NCBI GenBank assembly: GCA_963715815.1
Contig: OY970278.1
Location: 2,480,001 to 2,544,000 of the forward strand
Reading direction: 5' to 3'
Length of the DNA: 64,000 nucleotides
Source of the DNA: JAFAMS01 sp963715815
Lineage (GTDB): Bacteria; Vulcanimicrobiota; Vulcanimicrobiia; Vulcanimicrobiales; Vulcanimicrobiaceae
Shown: in pieces, positions 51,108 through 59,447 of the stretch
Position numbering within the stretch: position 1 is the first letter of the stretch
Layout of the letters: each line of letters starts with the position of its first letter
The notes under the pieces: generated by a model
What the model saw: only the letters and a program-made list of their open reading frames with translations
The model's database searches: none
Told to the model about the DNA's origin: nothing
Made by a program: the position numbers and the translations under genes

Positions 51108-51491
51108 ATGGATCGCAAAGAGGGTGCCCGCATCCGTCGTGAGGTTCTCGGCGCCGAATACGTCGATGGGATGCTGCAACGCGCTGCCGGAGACCCGCTC
51201 GCCGAAGCGTTCATCGATTTCACCGAGGAGTATTGCTGGGGAAACGTTTGGGTTCGTCCCGGCTTGGAGCGCAAAACGCGCAGCATGCTCAATCTTGCAA
51301 TGCTCACCGTGCTCGGGCGCTGGCACGAGCTGGAAGTTCACGTCCGCGGCGCGATCAATAACGGCGTCACCAAGGAAGAGATGAAAGAAATCTTCTTGCA
51401 GACCGGCGTCTATGGCGGCGTTCCGGTCTCGGCCGAAGCGTTTCGCATCGCGCGTGCAATATACGCTGAAAGAGAAAAAGCTAAGGCGTGA
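51108..51491 (+). CDS. Carboxymuconolactone decarboxylase / AhpD-like protein (PcaC type)
   Basis: This 127-residue protein starts at ATG 51108 after GGAGG. The helical CMD domain includes YCWGNVWVRPGLERKTRSML, then LGRWHELEVHVRGAINNGVT and EIFLQTGVYGGVP, the last with the tyrosine/glycine pattern of PcaC proteins. In the classical pathway it removes CO2 from carboxymuconolactone, but single-domain homologues have many uses, including peroxide defence. A lactonase-like gene follows about 100 nt later. Confidence 0.88.
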   Translation: MDRKEGARIRREVLGAEYVDGMLQRAAGDPLAEAFIDFTEEYCWGNVWVRPGLERKTRSMLNLAMLTVLGRWHELEVHVRGAINNGVTKEEMKEIFLQTGVYGGVPVSAEAFRIARAIYAEREKAKA

Positions 51492-51594
51492 CGGCTCTTC
51501 CGGTCATGCGCTTCGCTGCACCGCTACAAAAATTCCGCTCCTCGTCGACGCGCTGCCGCTCAGCGCATCACCACCAAGACCCGGAGAAAGTAAG

Positions 51595-52347
51595 TTGGAG
51601 ATATTTGCTTGCATAGTTGGGAGATCTAAGCGTCCTTACTATTACATGTTCAACCTCGCGAACAAGACTGAGGAGATCGAGCTCGTCTATCCGTTCTGGG
51701 TGATCAAAGATAAGAACACGACGGTTATGATCGACACTGGATTCTCGGAGCGCATGGCGGGTGAGAAGGGGGTCTTCGATTATCTTTCGCCGAGCGAGCT
51801 TCTTCCACGCATCGGCCTGGATCCGAGCGACCTGAAGTCGATCGTGATCTCGCATTTGCATTACGACCACTTCTGCGTCCCCGAGCGATACCCGAACGCG
51901 ACGTTCTACGTGCAAAGCGACGATATCGAATACTTCACGGGACGCGGAGTCACGCATCCGGCGTTCAAATCCGCCGATGTGACGGCGATCGATCAGATCG
52001 GCCGTCTGCGTTCTGACGGTAAGATCAAAGCGATGAGCGGTGATTTCAATATGTCACCGTCGATCAAGGTGCTGCACGTCGGCGGTCACACACCGGGACA
52101 CCAAATCACCGTCATCGACAACGGCTCGAAACCGCTGGTCCTGGCGTGCGATGCATCGCATTTCTACGCCAATCTCGAAACACGAACGCCAACCTCGATC
52201 ATTCATAACTATGATAACTACCAGCGCGGATTTTCGACGATCGAAACTCTCGCGGCCGGCGGGCGCTGGTTTCCGGGCCACGACCCCAAGATGCTCGCGA
52301 ACCTGGAGCAAGTCGAAGACCGAATCTACCGCGTGCCAACGGCATAA
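51595..52347 (+). CDS. Metallo-beta-lactamase-fold lactonase-like hydrolase
   Basis: The TTG at 51595 follows GGAGAAAG and gives 250 residues; an in-frame ATG about 17 codons downstream is an alternative. The metal site reads SHLHYDHFC, with FYVQSDDIEYF, HVGGHTPGHQI and ACDASHFYANLE after it. This is the pattern of N-acyl-homoserine-lactone lactonases (AiiA group) and related lactonases. Quorum quenching is possible, but no signal synthase is in the window and substrate range is broad in the family. Confidence 0.85.
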   Translation: MEIFACIVGRSKRPYYYMFNLANKTEEIELVYPFWVIKDKNTTVMIDTGFSERMAGEKGVFDYLSPSELLPRIGLDPSDLKSIVISHLHYDHFCVPERYPNATFYVQSDDIEYFTGRGVTHPAFKSADVTAIDQIGRLRSDGKIKAMSGDFNMSPSIKVLHVGGHTPGHQITVIDNGSKPLVLACDASHFYANLETRTPTSIIHNYDNYQRGFSTIETLAAGGRWFPGHDPKMLANLEQVEDRIYRVPTA

Positions 52348-52370
52348 GCTACAAGCGAACCGCACAATAT

Positions 52371-52562
52371 TGTCATCCCGAGCGTGGCGTCCCGCAGGGA
52401 CGCGTTGTCGAGGGACCACGACAATGATGACGGTAGCGCAACCGTCTTGAAAGGCTGCGGGCACGATCGTGCCCCCGACCTTGTTGCATCGTTTCGCTAC
52501 CTGCGCCATCGGAACGGTCCCTCGACTTCGGCGCTCTGCGAGCGCCTACGCTCGGGATGACA
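52371..52562. repeat. Exactly symmetric 192-bp dyad element with two arm hairpins and a central palindrome
   Basis: The ends are perfect 15-bp inverted repeats (TGTCATCCCGAGCGT and its complement). Everything lies symmetrically around 52466.5: arm hairpins at 52387-52403 (GCGTCCC-GCA-GGGACGC) and 52530-52546, GTCGAGGGACC at 52407-52417 with its complement at 52516-52526, and a central palindrome GGGCACGATCGTGCCC at 52459-52474. The arms are related to the 48-bp units in glcE and thiG. No coding sequence, transposase or clear target duplication is present. Confidence 0.85.
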
Positions 52563-52652
52563 AATGAAGTTCGTCGCGCTGCGATAGCGTGCTGAGCAAG
52601 TCACTAATGTGACTGCTGTGGGGGCTCGGCCCCGTTTATCGCGCCGCTGAAA
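52563..52652. other. Non-coding stretch with two small hairpins between the dyad element and tldE
   Basis: Together with the dyad element this fills the roughly 300-nt gap between convergent genes. It contains AGTCAC-TAAT-GTGACT and, next to it, GGGGC-TCG-GCCCC. Both could form stems in the end of the tldE transcript, but neither is followed by a run of T, so calling them terminators is not justified. Confidence 0.45.
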
Positions 52653-54002
52653 CTACTCGCCGCTGATGGTCATTTCGGCGACGCGGAATGATGGCGCTGT
52701 GATACCGGAGTCAAAACGCAGATCGCTGGCGAGAGCGTCGATGCCGGGCAAAATGCCGGTGAGGAAATTCGAAGCGATCGTGACGCCGTCGACGGCCGCA
52801 CAGAGCTCTCCGTCCTCGATGAGCACGCCGCTGACGCCGCGGCTATACGTTCCGGTTGCGCACTCCGTCGCGAAACCAATGACCGAGAGCACGAGCAAAC
52901 CGCGCTTCGTTTGCGAGATCAGCTCTTCGAGACTCAATTTTCCCGGCTCGATATAGAAATTGTTCGGGGCGATTCCGCCGCCCGATGCGTTCCCGGTCGA
53001 TTTCGCACCGAGCTTGCGCGCGTAATATGTGTCGAAGAGATGCGTCTTGAGCACGCCGTTTTGGAAGACGACCGTGCGGCGCGTTGGGACGCCCTCGCCG
53101 TCAAAGGGCGATGTCCCCATGCCGCCCGGCATGCGGCCGTCATCGACGATTGTCACCAAATCGCTGCCGACTTTTTCGCCGATCTTATCGGCGAGATATG
53201 AATTGTCGATAGCGACGTTAGCCGCGTTCACCGCCGCAAAGATGTCGCCGAGAACCGCGCAAGCAACGTCCCTCTCGAAGATGACGGGCATCTTCTGCGA
53301 GGGAATCGGGTTGGCACCAAACATCGCCAAGATGCGCGAAGATGCGCGGCGCGCGACCTTGGCGGGCAGCTCGCATCCGGCCCATGATCGAGCCGCGGTC
53401 GCGTAGTACGCAGTGCGCTTGGCCTCGCCGTCGCGGCCGACCGGATTCGCCATCAGCGACGCATTTGTGGAGCGGTACGACGCTCGCGACCCGCTCGAGT
53501 TCGCAAAGCCGATTGTCACCTGCGAATCGGCAACATACGAGCCATTCGAATTGTCGATGCGCTTATCGAATGCACGCGCCTCGCGCTCGAGCGTCAAGGC
53601 GTCTTCGATCTTCTTATCGTTCGTGCGCGATGCGACGTCTGCGGCGTCGATGTCGAGATCGCCGGCTTCGAGCGAACCACTCGTATCGGGCAAGCCTGCA
53701 AAGGGATCAGGCCCGACATGATGCGCAGCGTCGACCACACGTTTTGCGATCACTTCGATGCCGTCGCCGGATAAATCGCTGGTAGAAAGCGTCGCGCGCC
53801 GCAGCTGACCCGGTTCGCCGACGAAGACTCGTAGAGAAAGTCCGCGTCCCGTTGATTGCTCCAGCTTGTCGATTTCAGTATCGCGCGCGCGCACCGAGAA
53901 ACGCCGCGCTATCGAGCATGTTGCTTCGGCTTCGCGTGCTCCCGCGGCAAGCGCAGACCGTAGTCCGCGTTCAGCGATCTCGAGCGCTGCTTCGCTGCTC
54001 AT
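52653..54002 (-). CDS. tldE: TldE/PmbA-family metalloprotease partner
   Basis: This 449-residue protein shows SIARRFSVRARDTEIDKLEQS, then SLRVFVG, the core PVIFERDVACAVLGDIFAAVNA and the C-terminal ATGTYSRGVSGVLIEDGEL. The family forms a TldD/TldE heterodimer that degrades unfolded peptides and trims some ribosomal peptides. TldE itself lacks the zinc site. It follows tldD with a 4-nt overlap. No RiPP precursor is visible nearby. It is the last gene of the six-gene operon from 61.7 kb. Confidence 0.93.
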   Translation of the reverse strand: MSSEAALEIAERGLRSALAAGAREAEATCSIARRFSVRARDTEIDKLEQSTGRGLSLRVFVGEPGQLRRATLSTSDLSGDGIEVIAKRVVDAAHHVGPDPFAGLPDTSGSLEAGDLDIDAADVASRTNDKKIEDALTLEREARAFDKRIDNSNGSYVADSQVTIGFANSSGSRASYRSTNASLMANPVGRDGEAKRTAYYATAARSWAGCELPAKVARRASSRILAMFGANPIPSQKMPVIFERDVACAVLGDIFAAVNAANVAIDNSYLADKIGEKVGSDLVTIVDDGRMPGGMGTSPFDGEGVPTRRTVVFQNGVLKTHLFDTYYARKLGAKSTGNASGGGIAPNNFYIEPGKLSLEELISQTKRGLLVLSVIGFATECATGTYSRGVSGVLIEDGELCAAVDGVTIASNFLTGILPGIDALASDLRFDSGITAPSFRVAEMTISGE

Positions 54003-55408
54003 TGAAGCGCCGAGCCGCCGACGGTCAAGCTCGAAATCTTCACGGTCGGCATTCCCACGCCGACCGGAACCATTTGTCCGTTTTTGCCGCAGGTATATTG
54101 TCCGTTCGCGAGCCGCGCGTCGGAACCGACCGCGACGACCTTCTCCATAATAGCCGGACCGTTACCGATCAAGCTTGCGCCGCGAATCGGCGACGTTATC
54201 TTGCCGTGCTCGATCAGGTAGCCTTCGGAAACCATAAACACGAAATCACCGCGGCTGATGTCGACTTGACCGCCGGCGAACGATTTTGCGTAGATTCCGC
54301 GATCGACGCTGCGAATGATCTCCTCGAGCGTCGCTTCGCCGGGCGGCATATACGTGTTGCACATACGCGGGATCGGAAGAAACCGGTAATTCTGGCGCCG
54401 GCCGCTGCCGGTCGAAGCGGTACCCATGAGCCGTCCATTCATGCTGTCGAGCATATAGCCGCGCAAAACGCCCTTCTCGATCAAAACCTTGTGCTGACCT
54501 GGCGTCCCTTCATCGTCGATCGAAATCGAGCCGCGCTCGTTCTCGATATCGCCGTCGTCGAAAATCGTGACGAGCTCGCTTGCGACGCGCTCGCCGACAC
54601 GTCCGCTGTAGAGAGACGTGCCTTCGCGATTGAAGTCGCCTTCCAGCCCGTGACCAACCGCTTCGTGCAACAGCACGCCACCACTTCCGGCACCGACGAC
54701 AACCGCCATCTCGCCCGCCGGAGCTTCGCGCGCTTCGGCATTTATTACCGCGATGCGTGCCGCTTCCGTCGCAATTGCTTCCGGCGTCTTCGTCTCGTAG
54801 AACGCGAGCGACGTGCGCCCGCCGTCGGCGTACGAAGCAAAGCCGCGTACGGCAGCGCGCGCGACGACTTGCGCGCTGAGCACGATCAGCGGACGCGTAT
54901 CGTTGACAAGCTTCCCTTCGCTCGAGGCAATCTGCACGTGCTGTACCTCGCCGATCATTGCGCCGTTGACCGTCTCAATGCGTTTGTCATACGCGCGGCC
55001 CGTCGCATCGATGCGCTGCAGAAACTCGACGTACGTATTCAAGTCGCCGAGACCCGTCGCTTGCGCTCGAGCATCGACCGTATAGCGCGGCTTGACGTTT
55101 ACCTCGCGCAAGTCGGCCGCTTGGACGCGCGCACCGTCCCGCGCGATCAACGAGGCGACGCGCGCCGCATCCAGCAATGCTTTCTCCGAAAGATCGTCGG
55201 TGTACGCGTAGCCTTGCCGGTCACCCTCGACGACGCGCACACCAGCGCCCGACGTGATCCCGACGCCGGCTTCGTGCATCTTCGAATCCTGGAGCCGAAT
55301 CGACTGACTGATGCGATGCTCGACAAACACGTCGGCGTAGATTCCGCCCCGCTCCAGTGCGACCGAGAGGGTCTTCTGCAGCAGCGAGGGATCGAGATCG
55401 TAGCTCAT
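53999..55408 (-). CDS. tldD: TldD metalloprotease
   Basis: This 469-residue protein has the zinc site HEAVGHGLEGD (HExxxH). ISQSIRLQDSKMHEAGVGIT and GAGVRVVEGDRQGYAYTDDL are at the N-terminus, and SEGYLIEHGKITSPIRGASL near the end. It is the catalytic subunit of the TldD/TldE complex. It sits between dacB and tldE, each joined by a 4-nt overlap, so stoichiometric expression is likely. Function in this organism is general peptide turnover by default. Confidence 0.95.
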   Translation of the reverse strand: MSYDLDPSLLQKTLSVALERGGIYADVFVEHRISQSIRLQDSKMHEAGVGITSGAGVRVVEGDRQGYAYTDDLSEKALLDAARVASLIARDGARVQAADLREVNVKPRYTVDARAQATGLGDLNTYVEFLQRIDATGRAYDKRIETVNGAMIGEVQHVQIASSEGKLVNDTRPLIVLSAQVVARAAVRGFASYADGGRTSLAFYETKTPEAIATEAARIAVINAEAREAPAGEMAVVVGAGSGGVLLHEAVGHGLEGDFNREGTSLYSGRVGERVASELVTIFDDGDIENERGSISIDDEGTPGQHKVLIEKGVLRGYMLDSMNGRLMGTASTGSGRRQNYRFLPIPRMCNTYMPPGEATLEEIIRSVDRGIYAKSFAGGQVDISRGDFVFMVSEGYLIEHGKITSPIRGASLIGNGPAIMEKVVAVGSDARLANGQYTCGKNGQMVPVGVGMPTVKISSLTVGGSALQ

Positions 55409-56895
55409 AGCGAAGCCAATTCGTCGAGCGCTCGATCGATTCCGACCTGAATCGAGGTCGCGTCGTCCGCATACGGCGCGTTCACGAGAAACGCGAATGC
55501 CAAGCGGCCGTGGCGGTGGGTGTCGACGTACCCCACGAGTGCATTCACGCCGTCGATATGCCCGCTCTTTGCATGCACTCGCCCGAGCGCCGGTCCAAGT
55601 TCGTGGTGCCGCACCGTTCCTTCGATACCCGCTCGTGGAAACGCACTAACGTACGCGTGCGCAATTGGCAAATGGTCGGCTACCTCGAGCAAACGAACGA
55701 TTGTGATGGGGGCGATCCGGTCGCGCTCGGCGAGTCCGCTTCCGTCGACGATATGAAGACCCGGCGTCGGCACGTTTCTTCCGTGCAGGAAGGCGCTTTC
55801 GACGCGTGCGCCCGCCTCCTCCGAACCGCCGCTCACCATCAAACCGTCGCCTCCGGTGGTTCCAAGCACGCGCAGCAACTGTTCGGCGATATGGTTGTCG
55901 GATTCGAACAGCATCTGCTTGATCATCAGCTGCAGCGGCGGCGAGCGATGCTCCCAGAGCGTTTGCACGGCAATCGGATCGGTACCGAGGCGCGCTTTAC
56001 CATTGAAGAGAATGTGCTGATCTCGCAACATCTGCGCGACGACTTGCGCCGCCCAGAGCGGGATGCCGTCAACCGGCCTGAAATACGATTGTTCCCAACC
56101 GTACGCGATCGAGCCGCGAATGTTGAACTCGTTGCGGCCCGGCTTGGTGCGATCGATCGTCAACGTCGTGCTGTAACCGGTTATCGGCGTACCATGAATA
56201 ACGATCGAAGGGTCTGACGGAAAAACGGTCACTCGTGCCGGCTCGCCGATGCGGGTCGGCAAAATCTTGAATTCGATGACGTTCCAATTCAGTGAAATCG
56301 CGCTCGTCCCGGCCGCGTATCCTAATTCGAAATCATCGGGCGCCCAAGCCGTGTTTTGTTCCGGGGCCGTGAAGGACGTCGCATCGACGATCACGTCGCC
56401 GTCGACCCGACGCACACCGTCGCGGTAAAGCCGCGCGATGCCGCTCTGGAGCGCGATGAGATCGAGCGTCGGATCGCCACTGCCGATCAGCCACAGATCA
56501 TCGATGCGGCCTTCCGTATCCGGGTGGTCGAGCGAGGCCAGACTCGTGTCCAGCCGCGCATCGATGCCGAGCGTTGCGAGCGACGTCGCGGCCACGAGCA
56601 CTTTGAGGGTCGACGCAGGTGCGAAGCCCCGATCGACGTTCTTCCCGTACAGCAACCGGCCGGATTCATCGGCGATCGCGACGCCGGCATGCCCGAAATA
56701 TTCCGATTGCAGCGCGCCATCGAGGATCGAATGGACGCGTGCGAGGTCACCCGGCGACCAATTCGTCCGCACGATTTGCTGCGCCGCCTCCGCATGCGCC
56801 ACCGCAACCGGTTGCGCGTTCGGACCGGCTGCGGAAAATCCGCAACCAACGAGCGCGACCAGCGTTAGCGATACCAGCAGCGCTCGCACGCTCAT
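55405..56895 (-). CDS. dacB: D-alanyl-D-alanine carboxypeptidase/endopeptidase (PBP4, S13 family), lipoprotein
   Basis: This 496-residue protein has a lipoprotein signal (LVALVGC, cysteine 18). The penicillin-binding motifs are APASTLKVL (SxxK, Ser95), FESDNHIAEQLL (SxN) and HAKSGHIDGVNAL (KTG-like). The family insertion with its sheet-rich domain lies between the first two motifs. It trims or cleaves peptidoglycan peptide cross-links. The lipobox would tether it to a membrane, unlike the soluble E. coli enzyme. It follows the M1 aminopeptidase and precedes tldD, overlapping each by 4 nt. Confidence 0.93.
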   Translation of the reverse strand: MSVRALLVSLTLVALVGCGFSAAGPNAQPVAVAHAEAAQQIVRTNWSPGDLARVHSILDGALQSEYFGHAGVAIADESGRLLYGKNVDRGFAPASTLKVLVAATSLATLGIDARLDTSLASLDHPDTEGRIDDLWLIGSGDPTLDLIALQSGIARLYRDGVRRVDGDVIVDATSFTAPEQNTAWAPDDFELGYAAGTSAISLNWNVIEFKILPTRIGEPARVTVFPSDPSIVIHGTPITGYSTTLTIDRTKPGRNEFNIRGSIAYGWEQSYFRPVDGIPLWAAQVVAQMLRDQHILFNGKARLGTDPIAVQTLWEHRSPPLQLMIKQMLFESDNHIAEQLLRVLGTTGGDGLMVSGGSEEAGARVESAFLHGRNVPTPGLHIVDGSGLAERDRIAPITIVRLLEVADHLPIAHAYVSAFPRAGIEGTVRHHELGPALGRVHAKSGHIDGVNALVGYVDTHRHGRLAFAFLVNAPYADDATSIQVGIDRALDELASL

Positions 56896-59447
56896 GCCTT
56901 GATGGGCAGCTCCGTGTCGAGCCGCGCGCGCAGCGCCTGCACGGTTTCCCGTAATTCTTCGATCTCGGAGCGTAGTTTCGCAAGCTCCGGCGGCGTGCGC
57001 TGCGCTTCTCCGATACGTTCGATCGCTTCGAGCGCGTCGCGACGGATGCGTCCATCGCCGTCGAGACTTGAGATTCGCCGCAGCGCCGGAATCGTGGAGC
57101 TCTCCGCGAGATGTTCCGCGGCACCGACCGCTGCAAGACGAACGAGCAGATCATCGTCATCGAAGGCTTCGATGATCGCTTCGACGATCGAGGGCTTGCG
57201 CTCGTCAAGAAGATGGTAGAGTCGCGCCAACGCCCCGAGTGCGGCGCACCGAACCTCGTCGCTCCGGTCGTTGCGTGTCGCGTCGATGAGGGGTTGCACC
57301 GCAGCGGCGTCACCGAGCTCGCCGAGTCCGCGTGCAGCGCCGCCCGCAATCGTGTCGGCCCACGACGGCGTCGTGAGCAGACGCATAAGAATGTCGCGTG
57401 CGCGGGGGTCGCGCGTCTTGCCAAGGCTATCGAGCGCTGTCGCAACGACGAAATACGACTGGTCGTCGAGCATCTCGATCAGCGCACGTGCAACGCTGGG
57501 ATCGCGAGGAAACGCGCCCAGCGCTTCGGCGATGCCGCGCCGCGCCTTCGGATGCGGATGCTTGCGAGCGCGCAGCAAGGCTTCTTTCGCCCACGGCGCG
57601 TGCGTCTGCGCCAGCGCCCGCGCAAGAGCGATCGTGACACCCCAAAACGGTTCGCTCTCGAGTGCTTCCGCGAGCGTCTCGCGCGCGTTTCGTCCGCCAT
57701 CTTTAGCAAGAGCTTGTGCGGCGCGAATACGAGCGACGATGTCGGGCTCCGTGCGCACAATGCGCACGAGCATGTCGGTGCCGAGCTTATACTCGACTTT
57801 TCCGAGGACGTACGCGCCGGGATCGATGCGCACCAGCGACGGCTCCTCGGATACGGGAATGGCGAATGACTCTTGTCCGCGCGTGATTTCGAGGCGAGCG
57901 CGATGTTCCCCGACGAGCTCGGCGTCGCCGGCGTCGCGCTTTAGCGCCGACGGTGCATGACTTGCCGAGAGAAAACCAACGGATAGATCGAAGCGGAAGG
58001 CTGGATTTTCTTCATCGACCTTCTGCTTCTGACGAACGTCGACGATTGCACTCTTTCGTTCAGCGTCGTATTTGTAACCGATCTCGAGCTCGGGGTAGCC
58101 GCCGCGGCCGATCCACTGTTCGAAGAAGCCACGCAGATTGCGGCCGCTCGCGTGCTCGATTGCGCGAACGAGATCGATCGTCTCGACGCTTCCGCCCCGG
58201 TTGTCCTCGACGTAGCGATGAATCGCACGCCGAAAACGTTCGTGTCCTAGCGTCCCGCGCAACATGTGCAGAACGGCGCCGCCTTTTTCGTACAGATGCC
58301 GGTCGAAGATTTCGATCGGATAGACGAAACGATTGAAAACGATGGGACGCCGGTAGCGCTCGTCGTCTTCTACAAAATAATTTCGTAGCATCTGGACTAT
58401 GTGGTACGCATACTCGTCCCAGCCGCGCGATGCTTCGAACCAAACCGCCTCGAAATATGTGGCGAACCCTTCGTTGAGCCAGGCATGCGCCCAATCGCGC
58501 GTCGTCAGCAAATCACCGAACCATTGATGCGCGAGCTCGTGTGAGACGAGCGGATCGCTCGAAAAATCCAGATGCGCGCGCTCGTCATGCAGCGTCCGGT
58601 CAGTCTGCGTGGTTGCGGTCGTGTTCTCCATTCCACCAAAGATGAAATCCGCAACCGCGATCTGCGAATAGCGCGCGAATGGGTAATCGACACCAATGAA
58701 ATCGTTGAACGTCTGAATCATCCGCGGCGTCGCGCCGAAGCTTCGTTCGCCGTCGGCTTCGCGACCGGGGGCAACATAATAGAAAACCGGCACCTCGGCG
58801 CCGGTCTGTGCGATCTCGCTGAACTCGCCGACGACGAGCGTAAACAGATAGGTCGGGTGCGCGATTTCTTGACGGTAAACGAACGTCGTCGTTTTCGATT
58901 CATCACGGCGCTCGATGAGGGCGCCGTTTGCGAGCGCGAAAAGGCCTTTGCGCACGACGACGGTGGTCGTGCTGGTCTGCTTGTTGTCGGGATAGTCGAC
59001 GCATGGGAACCAATAGCGCGCGTCGCTGTCTTGGCTCTGCGTCCAGAGTTGGCGCGGTTTCTTTGGATTGGCGCGATCCGGCTCGGTGAAGTATGCGCCG
59101 CGCGTTGGCTCGACGACACGGTACTTGATCGCGAACTCGAGCTGCTCGCCGCTGCGCAGCGTCCGCTTGAAGTGAATGGTCAGCGCTGCGGTTCGCTGTT
59201 CGTACTCGAGCGCTTCGCCACCCGAGCGCACGTCGAGGATATCCATGTCGACCGCGTCCAGGGTGATTCGTTCGATGGCTTCGTCGACGGCCTCAACCTG
59301 CGTCGTGCACGTTCCCTCAATCGAATGCTTTTCGAGATCCGGTTCGAGATGCAAATCGATGTTGAGGACGCGGAGCGGACGATCCGGGCCGTATTGCGGC
59401 TGCGATCCCGGAAGCGGAAACGCTCGCCTGTCTTGCGCGTAACCCAC
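56892..59447 (-). CDS. M1-family metallo-aminopeptidase with C-terminal HEAT repeats and coiled coil
   Basis: This 851-residue protein starts with GTG directly at the upstream stop (TAGTG). The substrate motif GGMEN is at 271-275 and the zinc motif HELAHQWFGD at 303-312, with NEGFATYFE holding the third ligand Glu326. From about residue 550 it turns into HEAT/PBS-lyase-type helical repeats (PHPKARRGIAEALGAF, QSYFVVATALDSLGK, SDEVRCAALGALARL). A short coiled coil ends the protein. The repeats replace the usual ERAP1-like C-terminal domain. It trims N-terminal residues; no signal peptide is visible. It lies upstream of dacB and tldD in the same operon. Confidence 0.92.
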   Translation of the reverse strand: MGYAQDRRAFPLPGSQPQYGPDRPLRVLNIDLHLEPDLEKHSIEGTCTTQVEAVDEAIERITLDAVDMDILDVRSGGEALEYEQRTAALTIHFKRTLRSGEQLEFAIKYRVVEPTRGAYFTEPDRANPKKPRQLWTQSQDSDARYWFPCVDYPDNKQTSTTTVVVRKGLFALANGALIERRDESKTTTFVYRQEIAHPTYLFTLVVGEFSEIAQTGAEVPVFYYVAPGREADGERSFGATPRMIQTFNDFIGVDYPFARYSQIAVADFIFGGMENTTATTQTDRTLHDERAHLDFSSDPLVSHELAHQWFGDLLTTRDWAHAWLNEGFATYFEAVWFEASRGWDEYAYHIVQMLRNYFVEDDERYRRPIVFNRFVYPIEIFDRHLYEKGGAVLHMLRGTLGHERFRRAIHRYVEDNRGGSVETIDLVRAIEHASGRNLRGFFEQWIGRGGYPELEIGYKYDAERKSAIVDVRQKQKVDEENPAFRFDLSVGFLSASHAPSALKRDAGDAELVGEHRARLEITRGQESFAIPVSEEPSLVRIDPGAYVLGKVEYKLGTDMLVRIVRTEPDIVARIRAAQALAKDGGRNARETLAEALESEPFWGVTIALARALAQTHAPWAKEALLRARKHPHPKARRGIAEALGAFPRDPSVARALIEMLDDQSYFVVATALDSLGKTRDPRARDILMRLLTTPSWADTIAGGAARGLGELGDAAAVQPLIDATRNDRSDEVRCAALGALARLYHLLDERKPSIVEAIIEAFDDDDLLVRLAAVGAAEHLAESSTIPALRRISSLDGDGRIRRDALEAIERIGEAQRTPPELAKLRSEIEELRETVQALRARLDTELPIKA

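Noticed and set aside
51412..51594. Longer start for the lactonase-like gene
   Set aside because: The extra 61 codons overlap the carboxymuconolactone decarboxylase gene in another frame and carry no motif; TTG at 51595 has a ribosome-binding site.
52563..52652. Rho-independent terminator after tldE
   Set aside because: Two neat stems exist, but neither orientation has a following T run.
53852..55450. A 532-codon open frame on the plus strand
   Set aside because: It lies entirely opposite tldD and the end of tldE and is arginine-rich with no recognisable domain.
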